50,611 nucleotides of DNA from a bacterium (GCA_018780265.1 JADMJV010000091.1:1-50611); one strand, 5' to 3'; positions 33,361 to 41,776 are shown, numbered from the stretch's first letter. Program-made: numbers and translations. Notes: generated by a model not told the origin, from the sequence alone.

Positions 33361-34926
33361 CTACGCGTAGATTCTCACGAAGCGCTCGGGTTCTACCCCG
33401 AAACTGGACGATTTGAGTTGCTCAGCCTCGGCCCATTCGTGTTGCAAGCGACGAACCGGGGCCGTCTGAGGAGAAAGATCCACTGGCTGACCCGTAGCAC
33501 GCACCTGCTTGATGGCCTCCTTGGCCTCTCGCTGAGCGAACTCCTCCGGGCTCAAATGTTGGAGCCGGAAATACTGCTTCAGAAAAGCTTGCAGCTGCGT
33601 TACCGTATTGGCCCGCACCAGATGCACCGGGATGTTGCGCCGGCGCAATTCGTCAAATTTAAAATTGCGCTTCTTAACCTGCTCCTTCAGGGTAACCACC
33701 ATGTCGGCAAACTCCCAAGAGCGAACTACCTGGGCCGACACGCCCAGGCTACGAATGGCCCTCTCCAGGCGATTGCGACTGACCGAGTAAGGAAAGATGC
33801 GCACCCCGTCCATCGGTTCGTGACCGGGAGGCGCCGGAGCCAGGCGCCCGTCGGCGTAGCGATCGACCTCGCCATCATCGTCTTGAGTGCTGTATTCAAG
33901 AAACTCCCGATTAGAAGTCTGGACCACCTCCACTTTACCCGCACCTTTGCGCAGACGCACTTCCGGCTTCACCGGCTGACCGCGCAGCAACAGGTCTACC
34001 GTGGAGGCCACGTCTCCGTGAATGGCAAAGGTATCCTTGTCTTGAATTTCGATCAAGACATCGAAACATGGCGGGGCTTTGCGCTCCAAAATAGACTTTT
34101 GAGTGCCGCGCCGGCGTGCTTCCTCGTCCGACAGAGTGACCGATGAAATACCCCCAATCAAATCCGAGAGAGTGGGGTTTTGCATCAGATTTTCCAAGGT
34201 GTTGCCGTGGGCAGTAGCCACCAGGGTTACACCTCGTTCGGCAATGGTGCGAGCCGCATAGGCCTCTTGCTCGGTGCCGATCTCGTCGACCACAATGACC
34301 TGCGGCATATGGTTCTCAACGGCTTCGATCATAATCGAGTGCTGTTCGCTGTCGTGAGGAACCTGCATGCGCCGGGCCATGCCAATACCGGGATGGGGAA
34401 TGTCCCCATCGCCGGCGATTTCGTTGGAGGTATCCACAATCACCACTCGTTTTTGGATGTCGTCGGCCAGCACCCGGGCCACCTCACGAAGCAGCGTGGT
34501 TTTACCGACACCGGGTCGACCCAACAGCAAAATGCTCTTGCCCGATTCAACCACATCGCGAATCACGTGCTCGGTGCCGTAAATGGCCCGACCCACGCGG
34601 CAGGTGACTCCCACCACGTCGTTGACCCGATTGCGAATGGCCGAAATCCGGTGCAGGGTCGCTTCGATGCCGGCCCGGTTGTCGGGCCCAAACTGACCAA
34701 CGCGCTCGGTCACAAAACGCAGGTCTTCCCGCGTAATCGGGTCCTGGCTCAGGTAATGAAAGCTCTCGGGCAGGCGGGCCTGGGGCAATCGGCCCAGGTC
34801 CATCACCACCTCGATCAGATTGACCAGGTCGTCCTCGTGGAGTTCCAATCCCTTGCGCACCGTGCGGGGGAAGATCTCTAACAACCGTTCCAGGTTGTCG
34901 GTAATTTGCAAGGTCTGTCGTTCCAT
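33361..34926 (-). CDS. Ycf45-like AAA ATPase with C-terminal R3H domain
   Basis: A 521-aa P-loop ATPase related to stage III sporulation protein AA and chloroplast/cyanobacterial Ycf45. The Walker A motif is GRPGVGKTT (residues 136-144, Lys142), after EHVIRDVVESGKSILLL. Walker B is VIVVDEIGTEQEAYAARTIAERGV, followed by VATAHGNTL. The C-terminal 60 residues form an R3H single-strand nucleic-acid-binding domain (QHEWAEAEQLKSSSFGVEPE). It probably couples ATP hydrolysis to nucleic-acid binding. Position between the decarboxylase and tmk is conserved-looking. Start ATG 34926 touches the decarboxylase stop. Confidence 0.9.
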   Translation of the reverse strand: MERQTLQITDNLERLLEIFPRTVRKGLELHEDDLVNLIEVVMDLGRLPQARLPESFHYLSQDPITREDLRFVTERVGQFGPDNRAGIEATLHRISAIRNRVNDVVGVTCRVGRAIYGTEHVIRDVVESGKSILLLGRPGVGKTTLLREVARVLADDIQKRVVIVDTSNEIAGDGDIPHPGIGMARRMQVPHDSEQHSIMIEAVENHMPQVIVVDEIGTEQEAYAARTIAERGVTLVATAHGNTLENLMQNPTLSDLIGGISSVTLSDEEARRRGTQKSILERKAPPCFDVLIEIQDKDTFAIHGDVASTVDLLLRGQPVKPEVRLRKGAGKVEVVQTSNREFLEYSTQDDDGEVDRYADGRLAPAPPGHEPMDGVRIFPYSVSRNRLERAIRSLGVSAQVVRSWEFADMVVTLKEQVKKRNFKFDELRRRNIPVHLVRANTVTQLQAFLKQYFRLQHLSPEEFAQREAKEAIKQVRATGQPVDLSPQTAPVRRLQHEWAEAEQLKSSSFGVEPERFVRIYA

Positions 34927-36372
34927 CTACTCTCGTACCACCCGCACCGTATGAAGTTGGGGGTCGAAGGCCCCCTGAATAGTGACCCCCGCTTCCAACT
35001 CCGCCATTAACCCTTCGATCAAGCTGGCCGTCAAGACCTCCCCCGGCACCACCCAGGCAATTCCGGGCGGGTAGGGGCAGATCGTATCCACGCAAATTCG
35101 ATCCTGAGCCTGTTCAAGAGGTACACTTTCCCACCAAGCGTTGAAGGCCTGTTTGGGAGTCAGTCGGCTTTCGGGAATGGGCTGGCGACGCGGGGAGCGG
35201 GCCGGCAGAGGCTGCTGGGGGGTCTGTCGGCTCAAATCGTCGACCGCCGCAATCAACCGATCGATGTCGGTCTCTTGATGACCCAGCGTGATCAGCGCCA
35301 CCACGTTCAGCCGATCGGACATCTCCATCTGCAGGTTATGACGATAGCGCAAAAACTTCTCGGCCTCATAACCGCTGAAGCCCCGGTCGGCCAGACTGAA
35401 TACAAGCCGTGTAGCATCCCAGCCAAAGACGCCCGGACGGTGCCCGTAGCAGCGAACCCCCAACTGACCCAAACCTCGACGGGCCCGCTGGGCCAGTTCC
35501 AAGGCCCTGCTCATCAGGCTCAGACCATGCTGCACCAACTGACGCCTGGCCACATCCAGCGAGGCCAGCAGAAGGCAGGAGGGACTGGTGGATTGCAGCA
35601 TGCGCAGCACCGACTCCAGGCGCCCCCGATCGATGCGATTGCCGCGCAAGTGCAGCATCGAAGCCTGCGACATCCCCGAGACCAACTTGTGGCTGCTCTG
35701 CACCACCAGATCGGCGCCCGCCTGCACGGCGCTGGGCGGCAGATCGGGATGAAAGCGCAGGTGCGGGCCCCAGGCCTCGTCCACCAGCACCACCAGACCG
35801 CGTTGGTGAGCCAGGGCAGTCAGCCTGTGCACATCAGCCGCAGCCCCGTAGTAGGTGGGACTGGTCAGAAACAAAGCGCGGGCTTGCGGGTGCAGGTCCA
35901 AAGCTGCCGACACCCCCTCCAGCGTGGGGGCGTGGAAGACCCCCATCTCGTCATCATAGGGGTTCTCGTAATAAGCCACCCGGGTCCCGCTCAGCAGCAC
36001 TCCCGTTAGCGTAGAGCGATGGGCATTGCGGGGAACCAGCACCAAATCGTTCTCGCGCAGGCTGGTCATCAGCATGGCCTGATTACCACACGAGGAGCCG
36101 TTGACCAAGAAGTAGGTATGCTCCGCACCGTAAGCCTCGGCCGCCAGCCGCTGGGCCTGACCGCACTGCTGGTCGGCCCGATGATTATCGTCCATCCCCA
36201 ACACCTGGGTGATGTCGCACTGAAGCGCGCCCAGACCCACAAGTTCGACAAACTCTGGGGGGGCGCCCAGCCCCTGCTGGTGCCCCGGCATATGAAAGGA
36301 ACGCACTCCACTGCGAACATATTCGGCCAGCGCATCAAAATACGGGGCTTCGGATTGCCTGTCAAAGTCCAT
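34927..36372 (-). CDS. Orn/Lys/Arg decarboxylase family PLP enzyme (YaaO/SpeA-like)
   Basis: A 481-aa fold-type I PLP decarboxylase of the Gram-positive/cyanobacterial short type, which makes agmatine, cadaverine or putrescine from basic amino acids. ATG 36372 is used because upstream sequence overlaps the divergent gene. Seen: SFHMPGHQQG, GSSCGNQAMLM, DEAWGPHLRFHP, the Schiff-base Lys229 in SSHKLVSGM and the C-terminal CPYPPGIAWVVPGE. Substrate is not decidable. First gene of the tmk-holB-ricT block, as Bacillus yaaO. Confidence 0.9.
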   Translation of the reverse strand: MDFDRQSEAPYFDALAEYVRSGVRSFHMPGHQQGLGAPPEFVELVGLGALQCDITQVLGMDDNHRADQQCGQAQRLAAEAYGAEHTYFLVNGSSCGNQAMLMTSLRENDLVLVPRNAHRSTLTGVLLSGTRVAYYENPYDDEMGVFHAPTLEGVSAALDLHPQARALFLTSPTYYGAAADVHRLTALAHQRGLVVLVDEAWGPHLRFHPDLPPSAVQAGADLVVQSSHKLVSGMSQASMLHLRGNRIDRGRLESVLRMLQSTSPSCLLLASLDVARRQLVQHGLSLMSRALELAQRARRGLGQLGVRCYGHRPGVFGWDATRLVFSLADRGFSGYEAEKFLRYRHNLQMEMSDRLNVVALITLGHQETDIDRLIAAVDDLSRQTPQQPLPARSPRRQPIPESRLTPKQAFNAWWESVPLEQAQDRICVDTICPYPPGIAWVVPGEVLTASLIEGLMAELEAGVTIQGAFDPQLHTVRVVRE

Positions 36373-36428
36373 GAGCCGAGCCGCTTCCTGAAACGAGGAG
36401 GCGTCTCCTACGAGAGGAAAGCCACTCG

Positions 36429-37322
36429 ATGCGAAGCCTGCTCTTCTTTCTGCTGGTGGCGGTGGCCACTGCCTCTCCACCCATGTCCCAGCCGGAGCGT
36501 CCGACCCAACCCGCCCGGGTGGTTTTGGATGCCCCGCCCAACCGCTGCCATCCCAAATGCTTTCGCACCAGCGCCCAACTGGCCCAAGCCTACCCAGGGA
36601 ACAAGCGCGGACTGAGCGAGTTGAGAGCCTCCGGCAGTGCCAGCTTTAGTCAGGCCGAGCTAGCTCTGATGAAAGAGCACTTCAACGGTCCGGTGGTGGT
36701 CGTGGACTTGCGCCAGGAATCTCACGCGCTGGTTAACGGGGAGCCCGTTACCTGGTATGCCGATAACGATTGGGGCAACCTGGGACGCAGCAATGAAGAG
36801 GTGAAACAGCTGGAGCAAGAGCAGTTGAGCGAGCTTCCATCGAGTCTGGATTTGAGTCCAGCAAAAGCCGACGATGAGGGAACTACCCGTCCCTTCCACT
36901 TCGATGTGCACTCTCGCCAGAGCGAGGGCGAAGTCGTGGAAGCGCTCGGACTGGGCTACTTTCGCCTGTATGTCAGCGATCATTTGCGGCCGAGCGATGG
37001 GGAAGTGGATCGTTTTCTGGCTTTCTTAGATTTGCTGCCACCCGACACCTGGCTGCATTTTCATTGCCGGGGAGGGAAAGGCAGAACAACCACTTTTCTG
37101 GCTCTTTACGACATGCTACGCAACGCCCACCAGGTGGAATTTCAAGAAATTGTCAAACGCCAGATGGCCCTGCCTCCCACCTACAACCTGTTGGCCGAGC
37201 GCAGTCAAAGCCCCCGCCATGTCTATTATCAGGAACGGGCCCAGTTTGTGAGAAAGTTTTACCAATTCGCCCGCAACCGACCTGCGGGACTAAGTTGGAG
37301 CCTGTGGAGCCAGTCCCACTGA
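36429..37322 (+). CDS. Exported PTP-like phosphatase (phytase/inositol phosphatase type)
   Basis: A 297-aa protein with a signal peptide (MRSLLFFLLVAVATASPP). The active-site loop HCRGGKGRTTTF has Cys213 and Arg219 in the C-x5-R spacing of Cys-dependent phosphatases. Upstream, VSDHLRPSD resembles the general-acid DH..P loop of bacterial PTP-like phytases (PhyA of Selenomonas type), and VVVDLRQESHALVNGEPVTW is the conserved early segment of that family. So dephosphorylation of inositol phosphates or other small substrates outside the cytoplasm is likely. The last 33 bp overlap the convergent MFS gene. Confidence 0.85.
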   Translation: MRSLLFFLLVAVATASPPMSQPERPTQPARVVLDAPPNRCHPKCFRTSAQLAQAYPGNKRGLSELRASGSASFSQAELALMKEHFNGPVVVVDLRQESHALVNGEPVTWYADNDWGNLGRSNEEVKQLEQEQLSELPSSLDLSPAKADDEGTTRPFHFDVHSRQSEGEVVEALGLGYFRLYVSDHLRPSDGEVDRFLAFLDLLPPDTWLHFHCRGGKGRTTTFLALYDMLRNAHQVEFQEIVKRQMALPPTYNLLAERSQSPRHVYYQERAQFVRKFYQFARNRPAGLSWSLWSQSH

Positions 37323-38498
37323 TTGAATGGGCGGCGTGGGCAGGCGCCAAAATCCCCATGCCGCCACCAGCCCGGCCACGCCCATGGCCAGCCACAGGTC
37401 ACTGGGAGTCAGGCGTGTGAAAAAGAATCCCACCGTAGGAGCAGACAAAGTCATGGAAAGGCTGGCGCATACCGCGTTGACCCCCATGGCCCGTCCCATC
37501 TTTTGGCTGGGGACCACCTTGGCCACATAAGCATTGGCGTTGGAGAAGAGCAACATCTCACCGACCGTAAGAAAGAGAGTGGCTCCAATCAGTCCGGCCA
37601 GACTGGGCCAGAGCCACAAGGTAAGATAACAGGCCACCATGCACATCGCCGAGGTCGCCAACAGGGAGGCCAGCCGAATCCCCTCGGTCACTCGATTCAG
37701 CCACAAGGTAGTCAGCACAATCAGCACTGTGTTGATCAGCCAGATGTAGCCACAGTCGTGCTCCCTCAGGTGTAGTTGTTCCACGGCAAAGACTGGTCCC
37801 GCAGTAAAGAAGGTCATAAAAACCCAGAAAGTGATGCTCATCCAGAAATAGAGACGAAAGGCGGCTGACCCGATATTCCAATCAGTATTATCGGCATCTT
37901 TCGGCTGCGGCTCACAGGCGGCTCCCGACATCCACAGCAAAGCTGCAGCCAGCACACTGGTACTGCCGTCCACCCAAAAAAGCCAACGATAGTTGTGTTC
38001 GGCCAGGATGCCGCCCAGCAAGGGTCCAATGCTCATGCCCAGATTGATGGCCAGATAGTTGAGGGCAAAGGCATTGCGCCCGTGCTCCGCTCCACCCAGT
38101 CTTGCCAGTGCCGTCATAGTGCTGGGACGGGACAGATCGGCCAGCATGGCCAGAGCAAAAGTCGCCACCGTGAGTAGCCAGGGACCCTGGACCCACGGAA
38201 AAGCCAACATCAGAAAACCGGCGCCGCCCATGGATATCACCATGAGGCGCACTGGATCCACTTTGTCGGCGGCCCAACCTCCCAGCGGTCCGGCCACGAA
38301 ACTACCCGCTCCCCAGCAGGCAGCAATGCCGGTAGCCACGCCCAGATTCAGGTGCAGACCTCGATGGAAGTAAAGCACCAGAAACGGAAACACCATCGCG
38401 CCCATACGATTGACCAGGGTCGCACCGGCCACCCACCAAACCGCCCGAGGCAAGCCACTGAACTGTGCCACCTCAAACCCTTTGGGATCCAGGTGCAC
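37290..38498 (-). CDS. Major facilitator superfamily transporter
   Basis: A 402-aa membrane protein with about 12 hydrophobic segments in two halves and the inner loop GGWAADKVDPVRLMV (MFS motif A, GxxaDrxgrr type) between helices 2 and 3. RAMGVNAVCASLSMTLSAP lies in the later half. GTG start at 38498. Likely a drug or metabolite exporter; the substrate is unknown. Confidence 0.88.
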   Translation of the reverse strand: MHLDPKGFEVAQFSGLPRAVWWVAGATLVNRMGAMVFPFLVLYFHRGLHLNLGVATGIAACWGAGSFVAGPLGGWAADKVDPVRLMVISMGGAGFLMLAFPWVQGPWLLTVATFALAMLADLSRPSTMTALARLGGAEHGRNAFALNYLAINLGMSIGPLLGGILAEHNYRWLFWVDGSTSVLAAALLWMSGAACEPQPKDADNTDWNIGSAAFRLYFWMSITFWVFMTFFTAGPVFAVEQLHLREHDCGYIWLINTVLIVLTTLWLNRVTEGIRLASLLATSAMCMVACYLTLWLWPSLAGLIGATLFLTVGEMLLFSNANAYVAKVVPSQKMGRAMGVNAVCASLSMTLSAPTVGFFFTRLTPSDLWLAMGVAGLVAAWGFWRLPTPPIQSVGLAPQAPT

Positions 38499-38560
38499 AA
38501 TTCCTTACGCCATCGGGAGCTGGGGATGGGCCGGGGCAATGACCCATCCCCAGCAGCTGA

Positions 38561-38848
38561 TTAAGCCGCCTCGGCCTGGTCCTCCTCGATGCGGGGAGGA
38601 GAACTGCTCACCGGTTCATCGTCCTCTTCCTCGTCGTCGTCTTCTTCCGCCTGGACCTCCTCGGCAGCTTCCTCCGCCTGGACTTCCTCGGCAGCTTCTT
38701 CCGCCTGGACCTCCTCGGCAGCTTCTTCCGCCTGGACCTCCTCGGCAGCTTCTTCCGCCTGGACTTCCTCGGCAGCTTCTTCCGCCTGGACTTCCTCGGC
38801 CTGGATGACCTCGGTGACAACTTCTGTCGTCTTCTTGTTCTTTGCCAT
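38561..38848 (-). CDS. Small acidic protein of tandem 9-residue repeats
   Basis: A 95-aa cytoplasmic-looking protein. ATG 38848 is preceded by AAGGAG. After MAKNKKTTEVVTEVIQAEE, the unit VQAEEAAEE occurs five times (residues 20-64), then a partial sixth, then an Asp/Glu tail (DDDEEEDDEPVSSSPP). The unit would form a charged helix, coiled-coil like. No signal peptide, domain or partner is recognised. The 27-bp coding repeats make length variation by slippage likely. Confidence 0.75.
   Translation of the reverse strand: MAKNKKTTEVVTEVIQAEEVQAEEAAEEVQAEEAAEEVQAEEAAEEVQAEEAAEEVQAEEAAEEVQAEEDDDEEEDDEPVSSSPPRIEEDQAEAA
38657..38791 (-). repeat. Five tandem 27-bp units inside the acidic protein gene
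   Basis: Five consecutive 27-bp units encode VQAEEAAEE, differing by a few synonymous bases (for example GACTT/GACCT). A sixth begins the Asp/Glu tail. This is an in-frame minisatellite, so unit gain or loss would change protein length by 9 residues without a frameshift. Confidence 0.85.
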
Positions 38849-38887
38849 GATCGCGCTCCTTCGAATGATGCTCAAATGCAGTCGCTA

Positions 38888-38906
38888 TCTCAGCGTCTAA
38901 CTGAGA
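38888..38906. promoter_or_regulatory. Inverted repeat in the leader of the acidic-protein gene
   Basis: TCTCAG (38888-38893) and CTGAGA (38901-38906) are perfect inverted copies around a 7-base loop, about 40 bp upstream of the acidic gene's start. It could be a leader hairpin or operator. The surrounding gap (38877-39275) otherwise shows no gene on either strand. Confidence 0.4.
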
Positions 38907-39143
38907 CAATGGGGCAATAAGGGGGGGTCGTTAAGCAGGTATTGGCCTGGCGGAGGTCAGCTGGAGGCACGGGGATGTAGAAGTCAAATCGTTGGGGAGT
39001 CGAATTCCTTACGGCCTCGTTTCGCCGGCTGTCCGCGGCGCAAGTCTGTTTCGGGCATGAGGATCCCTGGGGGGGACTTACGCTTGCGGATTCACCAAAG
39101 AACGAGCCGTAAAACTAGTATAGACACGGTTTTGTCCGCACGC

Positions 39144-39160
39144 AACACCAAACTGGTGTT
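39144..39160. promoter_or_regulatory. Perfect 7-bp inverted repeat upstream of the HTH gene
   Basis: AACACCA (39144-39150) and TGGTGTT (39154-39160) with a 3-base spacer form an operator-like palindrome about 115 bp before the frameshifted HTH gene. XRE-type regulators often bind such sites near their own promoters. Inference only. Confidence 0.35.
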
Positions 39161-39275
39161 CGCTTGATTTTCTGCCCAATGTTACCGGCTCCAATTACTT
39201 TGGACATGGAACATCTACCGCCTTTTGCTGAGCAATCGACTATTCTTTGGGCTGTATGCAAGGAGGAATTGCGCC

Positions 39276-39711
39276 ATGAAGAATCGATTCTCAAACCACG
39301 AACGAAGCCTTAGACAAGTTGCCGCAGAACTCGGAATTTCTTATCAGAGGCTGTCAGATTACGAGCGGGGTAAACATCTGCCCAGCAAGGACAGACAACT
39401 ACGAACGTTTGCAGAGTCTGGTCAAATCGGGTTGTCTGCTGATTCCCCCCGATGCACTTTTGAGAGTGCCCCGTTTGGACAACCGACGCCCGTATGACAT
39501 TCAGGATTACTCACAAGATCCGTGGGAGAAGTCCGCCAGCCAGTGGACGCACGTGGTCAGAAGCCTGAACGACTTGCCGCCATGGTTTAGACACATCGTT
39601 CGGTGCGACTCACCCACCGAGGCGGTCCATTGGCTGCGAATGGGGCGCTGTGGGGCTAAACCTGGCATCGCAAACCCTCATCAGCACCTAGGGCAGTGGC
39701 CGCATCAATGA
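39276..39711 (+). pseudogene. XRE-like HTH gene split by a +/-1 frameshift
   Basis: AGGAGG lies 8 bases before ATG 39276. That frame gives SLRQVAAELGISYQRLSDYERGKHLPSK, a good helix-turn-helix start, and then loses homology. The continuation DNYERLQSLVKSGCLLIPPD, with a long open tail (RRPYDIQDYSQDPWEKSASQ...), is in the next frame. The switch is near 39390-39400 (AAGGACAGACAACTACG). A single base insertion or deletion there would explain both halves. Either a pseudogene or a sequencing error. The 3' end overlaps the HNH gene. Confidence 0.6.
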
Positions 39712-40531
39712 TTAAGTTGCAAGCTCGAGTGAGCTCCAAAGCTAGATTATTTATGGTAAACACCTTTTGAGCGTACTCGCCCAGAAAACGCTTTGCACGA
39801 GCGAACTCTCTCACTGAAGGCTCTCTTTCGAGTGGCTGCGGTTTGTATGGTGCAAAAATATAGCTGCCGCTAGCACCGTCTGCGAGATCTTCAGTGAATG
39901 AGGTAAGGGTATTCAGCACTCGCTGGAAATTTTCCAACGAATTTTTAACCCGGAAATCGATGCCATCCCATTTGCGGGTATCAATCCATTCCGGGAGGTC
40001 TGTCATTAAGTCGTCGTAGAGGCCAACGTCAACTCTGGGTCTCCAATTGAACAGGAGACCAGAGATCCAGTTCTCCCAAAATTTCGTGAATGCGAGTATC
40101 GCCCATTTGTCCACAAGTTTCTTTTCGGCGATGTTGATTTCGCTTTGAGAAGACAGTAGGCGACTGACCCACAGCTCGTGAGTCGCTTTGACGCTTTGGA
40201 GATAGTGTCCGGGAAAGAGCCCAGGCTGCTTGTCAACTTCTCTATGATGGTTTGGACAAAGTAGGATAAGGTTGCGGTAGCTGTTGTCTCCTGTCTTATC
40301 GATTTTCCTCAACGTCTTCCGTTGTGGCCCCTTCGCGCTGAAGGAGTGAATGTGGGCCTGATCGCCAATGATCACAGTGCCATCTTGAGACACTCGCGTC
40401 AGAGGTTGTTTGCAAAGGGCACAACGTCCACCAGCAAGTCCCCAAAGGGCTTTGATGCAGGCTTCAGTGTAAGACCTTGAAATTATTGGAAAAAATTCTT
40501 GCCGACCACAAGTAACTCTCGCCCTTGGCAA
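39656..40531 (-). CDS. HNH-nuclease-domain protein with long C-terminal region
   Basis: A 291-aa protein. The N-terminal 100 residues hold an HNH-type zinc/nuclease site: CALCKQPL (first Cys pair), GDQAHIHSFSAKGP (catalytic His region) and NLILLCPNHHREVD (second CxxHH block). The C-terminal 180 residues are helical and unrecognised. HNH proteins with such tails often serve as nuclease effectors in defence or toxin systems, but no partner is certain here. TTG 40531 start without a strong ribosome site; a start a few codons further in is possible. Confidence 0.75.
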   Translation of the reverse strand: MPRARVTCGRQEFFPIISRSYTEACIKALWGLAGGRCALCKQPLTRVSQDGTVIIGDQAHIHSFSAKGPQRKTLRKIDKTGDNSYRNLILLCPNHHREVDKQPGLFPGHYLQSVKATHELWVSRLLSSQSEINIAEKKLVDKWAILAFTKFWENWISGLLFNWRPRVDVGLYDDLMTDLPEWIDTRKWDGIDFRVKNSLENFQRVLNTLTSFTEDLADGASGSYIFAPYKPQPLEREPSVREFARAKRFLGEYAQKVFTINNLALELTRACNLIIDAATALGADEGLRCQV

Positions 40532-40634
40532 TAATGCAAGAGAACGTCATCTCTACTTTCTCGAACGGTTCCAGGGTCAAGCTCGGCGCGCTGCTCGCAC
40601 CGGCACGGACCCACGTATTCAACGCCAAACAAAG

Positions 40635-40940
40635 TCAGGAACCAGACTTGCTTCGCGGTTGCCTGGACTCGGCTCTGGACGAACTTACTAACCTCGACTT
40701 CTTTGGGTTCGGCTGACCTGTGGGCTTCGTCGGCGCAGTTTCTGGCTCTACGACCGGAGCGGAATCGGGGAAAGTGCGAACTACCCCATTTGGCATGCCG
40801 CGCATCTGAAAGGGCTGCGAATTGAGCATCCGGAACTCCTCCGGGGTAAGCTTCTTCATCGTCTCCCGGACCAACTCGAAAGCCCTGTCCGGATTGATTC
40901 GACCGTCCGAAGTATAGATATCCCGCCTAGTTTTCTTCAT
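40635..40940 (-). CDS. Small partner gene downstream of the ART-like gene (101 aa)
   Basis: Not recognised. MKKTRRDIYTSDGRINPD leads to a helix (RAFELVRETMKKLTPEEFRML) and a Pro/Ser/Arg-rich tail. ATG 40940 lies inside the end of the ADP-ribosyltransferase-like gene (14-bp overlap), so it is coupled to that gene. By position it may be an immunity, antitoxin or accessory protein. Function unknown. Confidence 0.6.
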   Translation of the reverse strand: MKKTRRDIYTSDGRINPDRAFELVRETMKKLTPEEFRMLNSQPFQMRGMPNGVVRTFPDSAPVVEPETAPTKPTGQPNPKKSRLVSSSRAESRQPRSKSGS

Positions 40941-41470
40941 CTATTGGCACGATCCAAGTCTCGAGAATTGCCCTGTGGTCAATGACCACAAGTTGCACAT
41001 GCGATAAGTCATAGATGGGTGAACCGGGTGTCAACGGTTTGCCCTCGACACACGCCGCGCGGTATCCGGTGACTTCTTCACCTAACCAGGATAGCACGCC
41101 AGTCGCGAAATTGAAAACGGCACAGTCCAGCCGATTCGCTCCTGATGCATTAGCCAGGCGGGTAGCTTGCTCTTTCTTTTCAAAGTCAGCTGCGAAGTCT
41201 TGCAGTGTCTTGACTCCGCGTTGGTCGAGTAGATCTACGAAGCCGTCGAGTCGAATTTGCGCGGCCACGACCACCGGGTCGTCCAGCCGCTCTTGGGCCC
41301 AGCGGAACGCTCGGATGGGTGCATCTTGCCAAAAGTACACCCCGTGGCCCAACCAATCCCACTCATTCACACTCGGAACGAAGCCGCCCGCCAGGATTCT
41401 GTCAGCAGGCACCAGCCGAACGGCTGTGGTAGCCCGTCACCACGATCGGGTCAAGTCGAAAATTCACCAT
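40927..41470 (-). pseudogene. ADP-ribosyltransferase-like gene with an N-terminal frameshift
   Basis: The main frame (from GTG 41412) gives ADRILAGGF, then NEWDWLGHGVYFWQDAPIRA, a fold resembling bacterial ART toxins with the G-Y-H...Y-F-W layout. The missing start MVNFRLDPIVVTGYHSRSAG lies in the adjacent frame from ATG 41470 and ends at a stop at 41402-41404. The conserved TGYH NAD-site motif is therefore separated from the body by one base. Pseudogene, sequencing error or recoding; I cannot tell which. Followed by the 101-aa gene in a 14-bp overlap. Confidence 0.6.
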
Positions 41471-41660
41471 CCCATCTTTACAATGCGGAGCGTCAGCCCT
41501 GCTGGCCTGGGCAGCAAATCGTGATCAACTGCTGATCAACAGAGCCCCCAAAACACCCCCAAACTGGACCCAACTCGAACAAAATCGAAAACGCGGGAAA
41601 GCCCATCAAATCGAAATCTAAGCCACCTCACGCCACACAATCCCAACAGCCAAGACGCTT

Positions 41661-41705
41661 CTGGGGGACTAGGGGCCCACGGTTCAAATCCGTGCACTCC
41701 GACCA
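41661..41705 (+). tRNA. 3' half of tRNA-Pro(GGG): attachment-site remnant
   Basis: From the anticodon loop CTGGGGG (41661-41667, anticodon GGG) through anticodon stem strand ACTAG, variable GGGCC, T-arm CACGG-TTCAAAT-CCGTG, acceptor strand CACTCCG and ACCA, the sequence fits the tRNA-Pro 3' half exactly. Upstream bases (CGCTT) do not pair with ACTAG, and no 5' half (expected CGGAGTG start) is present. Such a 3' half ending at the anticodon loop is the classic scar of a tRNA-targeting integrase: the right-hand attachment site, with the element to its left. No integrase is visible in the window. Confidence 0.75.
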
Positions 41706-41709
41706 CTTG

Positions 41710-41740
41710 AAACCCGCGTAACCACGCGGGTTTCTTCATT
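41710..41740 (+). terminator. Intrinsic terminator after the tRNA-Pro remnant
   Basis: AAACCCGCGT (41710-41719), loop AACC, ACGCGGGTTT (41724-41733), then a T-rich tail (CTTCATT, with TTTTC following). A perfect 10-bp stem. It is the likely native terminator of the tRNA-Pro gene. Confidence 0.85.
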
Positions 41741-41776
41741 TTTCGGGGATCGGTGATCTAGTCCAAAAGGGGGTCG

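Noticed and set aside
38641..38803. Repeat array considered as CRISPR
   Set aside because: Units are contiguous 27-bp codons without spacers and encode a protein in frame.
38410..38808. 132-aa frame rich in PPGLPRQLL repeats opposite the acidic gene
   Set aside because: Collagen-like look comes only from the 27-bp repeats read on the other strand; the acidic frame has the ribosome site.
41536..41739. 67-aa minus-strand reading frame containing GFEPWAPSPP
   Set aside because: It is the antisense of the tRNA-Pro remnant and terminator; such peptides arise from tRNA complements and are not genes.
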